Part shown: positions 61,073 to 64,000 of the stretch, in pieces | How positions within the stretch are numbered: the stretch's first letter is position 1 | Layout of the letters: each line of letters begins with the position of its first letter | DNA from: Actinomucor elegans | Lineage: Eukaryota; Mucoromycota; Mucoromycetes; Mucorales; Mucoraceae | Assembly (NCBI GenBank): GCA_026027325.1 | Contig: JAMSLZ010000006.1 | Coordinates: forward strand, 1,488,001-1,552,000 | Direction: 5' to 3' | DNA length: 64,000 nt | Notes under the pieces: generated by a model | Told to the model about the DNA's origin: nothing | The model's input: the letters and a program-made list of their open reading frames with translations, nothing else | Databases searched by the model: none | Program-made: the position numbers and the translations under genes

Positions 61073-62134
61073 TTAGTAAATGACCTCCATATCTGCTGTT
61101 CCAGCGCGGTTAGCTTCTTCTTGCAGTTGCTTCTTCTTTCGATCTGCTTCTAAACGTAACAAATCTGCTTTCCTCGCCGAGTATCTTGTCAACAAGTATC
61201 CTAAACTAGCAATGGTAAGTCCAGCCAACGCAACACCAGCTGTGAAGTAGTTAGTATTTTACGCAAAAAAAAAAAAAAAAAAAAAGCAATTAAACTAGAC
61301 TTACTCATTCCCTTCCAGATCGTTTCCCATCTGACAGCTTCAATCTCAGTGCGAATATCGCCTAATCTAATCGTAAACTTGTTATTGATTTCTTGAATCT
61401 TCATATCCATCCCCTTTTGATCTTCACGCGTCTCGTTCTTTCGATTGTTCATATCCATCTGTATCTCATTCTTCATATCTGCTACACCTTCACTCAATCT
61501 CTGCTCCAAAGAATCCACTTCGCGCGTAATCAAAGACATTTCGGTTTGGAGCATCTGCATATCATTTCTTCTCATCACTTGTATCTCTGTTCTTAGTTCA
61601 GATAAAGCAGCTTTAAACAAATAGGATTCCTATAAACCAATTAGCTTATGCTTTTGGATATTGTAGTTTAACTCTTACATTTTCTAAATCTGAGCTTAGT
61701 AATAATTGCTGTCTCACAGAAGCAGTACTGGATACAAGTTAGAATAACATCATATATTCGGTTCTAGTATCATTCTATTACCATTCTCTGAGTCGAAACT
61801 TGATGCCTTTCATAATAACCTCTGCTTGTCTCCTTGTAAATCCTTGGCTCTCCAAGTGCATGAGCAAATCGTAGGTATCGAAATGGTGGCTGCGTCTCGA
61901 GATATTCGACGATTTGTCAGAATGCAACATGGTATCCTCAGCTACAGCATCCATGGTAGGCGACACACTTTCTTTTTTACTGGGATCGTCCAATATGTCA
62001 ATTGGCCTTGTGGGCTGTGGTGGTGGAAAAGGCCGAGAAGCATCGTTAAATTCGGTTCGTCTCAATGCAGGCTGTCTTAGTATTGAGTTTTTTAGAGGCC
62101 GTAAGCGAAATAGTTTGTTAATATGAAGTGACAT
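61073..62134 (-). CDS. DUF1640/CCDC90 (MCUR1-like) mitochondrial coiled-coil protein
   Basis: Exons 62134-61782, 61727-61679, 61629-61305 and 61239-61073 join in phase to 297 residues. The N-terminus is basic and hydrophobic without acidic residues for about 27 positions (KLFRLRPLKNSILRQPALRR), fitting a mitochondrial presequence. The family core is HHFDTYDLLMHLESQGFT, then RRQAEVIMKGI. A long coiled coil follows (LRTEIQVMRRNDMQMLQTE onward) and a C-terminal transmembrane segment (AGVALAGLTIASLGYLLTRY). Relatives are yeast Fmp32 and animal MCUR1/CCDC90B, inner-membrane proteins linked to calcium uptake or cytochrome oxidase assembly. The role here is inferred. Confidence 0.85.
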
Positions 62135-62719
62135 CAGGATGGGGGTATATGATCTATAAAGAAAACAAAAGGTTTATTCCACAGAGAGGGTTTAATGATT
62201 GTATTTCCCAGGGCCGGACTCAAATCGGGAGGAGATTGATTTCAAGATATACCCTCTTCTGTTGCCAATTTCTCTAAAACTTTAGCTAAAGACATGACAA
62301 ATAATACAAAAGCATTCCTTATACTTGAATACTGCCTTTTATAACTGATCTAATGCAAGAAAGCACGACTATTTACCATATGGTTAATACGTCAAGTTCA
62401 GAATGGACAGTTGTATCAGTTTTTTTATAGTTATGTTATCCGACCAATTACAAATTAAGGCACGCCAATACCAAAAAAAAAAAAAAAAAAAAAAAAAAGT
62501 TATATTAAGTGTTTTCATTGGAGTGAAGCTTACCGTTCCATTTGCTTATCTATGTATCATCACAGTTTATACAGAAATAACCTTATTTTTGCCACCTCTA
62601 AATTTCTCGACCATTCAGAGGGCGGTTTTATTATGTATGTACGGGAAGGATTAAAGAATAATTATAAATATAATAAAGGAGGGTATTTATATGTATGTAT
62701 AAGGTTGAAAAAGGACAGA
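62135..62719. other. Intergenic spacer
   Basis: This lies between two minus-strand genes. It includes a long A run near 62472-62498. No gene is supported. Confidence 0.45.
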
Positions 62720-63799
62720 TTAATGTTGGTTGCTCGTTCGAAGTTCATATAGACTGTCTTCAGATACATTGCTTGCTTGAGACAAGGTACGATGCAGCTG
62801 CGCTTGAGTTGCGCTTTTGTGCTGGATCTTGATCGATGATATGGATGTAGCATCATCTTCTTCACTGCCTAAATCTTGAAAAAAAGAATCATCTGCATTA
62901 TATTCCCCATCAGACACCAACATATCCTCGGGCATTTCTTCGTCCATACTGAGTCGAATCGGTCTTAATGTCTTGTGTTTTACAATCGTATCCACTATCC
63001 AGAACTGAACGATGTTCATCACAAGTGGGAAGCTAAAAGAAGACTATTAGTTTCGACATGATATTATAAAATTGCCACTTACATTAGCATCACAAATAAC
63101 ACCTGCAAGCGATAGTTCCCCAAGGTCCAACCAAGCACCCATTTACCAAAATCTTCCAGCCAAGGACAGATACCAAACAAGATCAAAACAACAACTTTCA
63201 TAGTAACCAAAGCTAATATATACACAGCCAATTGCTTGGACCATACTTTGATCTGGTTTTGCAGTGGTGGTCCACCATACACGCCACTTTGAAATCCACT
63301 GAGCCTATAAAATCTTGCAAGAAACTTAACAGTGCCCAATACTCCCCATATAATCAAGACACCAAAGGTAGTATCAACGAAAATGTTCAAGAAATACCTA
63401 TACAAAAAAAAACACGGGTTTGAATAACAAAGAAGACTGGAACAATGGATGTTTCTGAGCTTTACCATACACAAGGGTTGGATTCTGGTTCACCATCCAA
63501 GCTTCTTCCAAATATATGAGAAGCCACAATATTGAGTGTATGAATAACACCCCCTCCTATTAATTGCTTGCTTACATCAAATGACCTTTAAAAGAAACAA
63601 GATGAATGTCTATATCTTCTTGCTCGGCTATTCAAGTTTACCAAATTAGTAAAGGTCTTTGTGGTGATTCTCTTTGACGTTTTATAAACAATGTTGAAAA
63701 TGCCAAGCCAGCCAATACAAGCTGCACAAAGATTGCAAAAGAATCGAGCAATTTGCAACCTGATTCGTCTTGATCTTCTGGCAGACGTCGATATTCCAT
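62720..63799 (-). CDS. STIMATE/TMEM110-like membrane protein
   Basis: Exons 63799-63642, 63585-63466, 63397-63083 and 63032-62720 join in phase to 301 residues. The family order is clear: CKLLDSFAIFVQLVLAGLAF, a KRQRESPQRPLLIW loop, then FDVSKQLIGGGVIHTLNI, NPCVWYFLNIFVDTTFGV and VWSKQLAVYILALVTMKV. Four to five hydrophobic segments are present, with an acidic, Ser-rich C-terminal tail. Animal STIMATE sits in the ER and supports STIM1; the yeast homologue YPL162C is vacuolar. The location here is uncertain. Confidence 0.87.
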
Positions 63800-64000
63800 A
63801 ATGATTTAAGAAAAAAAAAAGGCAAGTAGAAAACCTTAAATCGCTAAAAAAAGAAAGGCGAGACTGAAACAACAATGGTAGTGGTGCGACCATTCTGGAT
63901 AAACAAGACCATAAAATATTACGTAAGAAGTTGTACTGTACACATTATTGGTTTATATAATGAAACAAGGCAGTAAGCCATTGGGTCTGTAGAACTGGAA
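63800..64000. promoter_or_regulatory. Upstream region of the STIMATE-like gene, window end
   Basis: Two hundred bases upstream of the ATG at 63799. A pyrimidine tract on the coding strand (about 63810-63820) lies close to the start codon. No other feature is seen before the window ends. Confidence 0.35.

Overview
The window is nuclear DNA from an AT-rich, intron-bearing fungus. I infer an early-diverging lineage, most likely Mucoromycota. The reasons are many short GT-AG introns (mostly 45-80 nt), several genes per 10 kb separated by AT-rich deserts, fungal cytosolic ribosomal and elongation-factor genes, and cut-and-paste transposon remains. There are no bacterial operons and no CRISPR array. 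Almost all gene models below were built by joining exons by hand, and reading phase closes exactly at every junction unless stated.

1-2.2 kb: right part of a CACTA-type (En/Spm) transposon with an open Tnp2-like transposase, subterminal TTCACTT repeats and a CACTA terminus at 2200. 3.3-6.5 kb: a CENP-Q-like kinetochore candidate (+) facing a Cid1-type nucleotidyltransferase (-) that has lost two of its three catalytic aspartates. 8-13.2 kb: MLH1 (+), ornithine aminotransferase (-) and calmodulin (+). 13.2-18.8 kb: a desert with two adjacent minisatellites of 27 and 26 bp period. 18.8-21 kb: divergent ribosomal protein genes eS1 and eS30 sharing a 0.5-kb promoter. 23.2-24.6 kb: F-box protein. 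27.9-30.5 kb: IQ/coiled-coil protein and a small membrane protein.

33-35 kb: FLVCR/SLC49-like transporter with nine exons, one of only 13 nt. 37.7-44.6 kb: PH-domain protein (+), a multi-FAS1 membrane protein (-) and elongation factor 2 (-), whose start codon region seems to need a 2-nt exon. 45.2-46.4 kb: remains of a membrane-protein gene and an orphan exon. 48.4-52 kb: SLC35A-type nucleotide-sugar transporter and a LARP4-like La-motif protein (both -). 53.5-54 kb: fossil Tc1/mariner-type transposase. 54.5-56.4 kb: unknown 531-aa acidic protein. 56.6-57.4 kb: tandem array of a 279-281-bp unit (2.5 copies). 58.3-60.1 kb: protein phosphatase 5. 60.3-63.8 kb: an unknown basic protein, a DUF1640/MCUR1-like mitochondrial protein and a STIMATE/TMEM110-like membrane protein (all -).

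The genes are unrelated housekeeping and accessory genes, so no gene cluster is evident. The most notable items are the pseudo-polymerase, the CACTA element with a visible end, the EF-2 microexon with an intronic hairpin, the recurring pattern of a first exon holding little more than ATG (calmodulin, eS1, eS30, EF-2), and the tandem array of unknown function.
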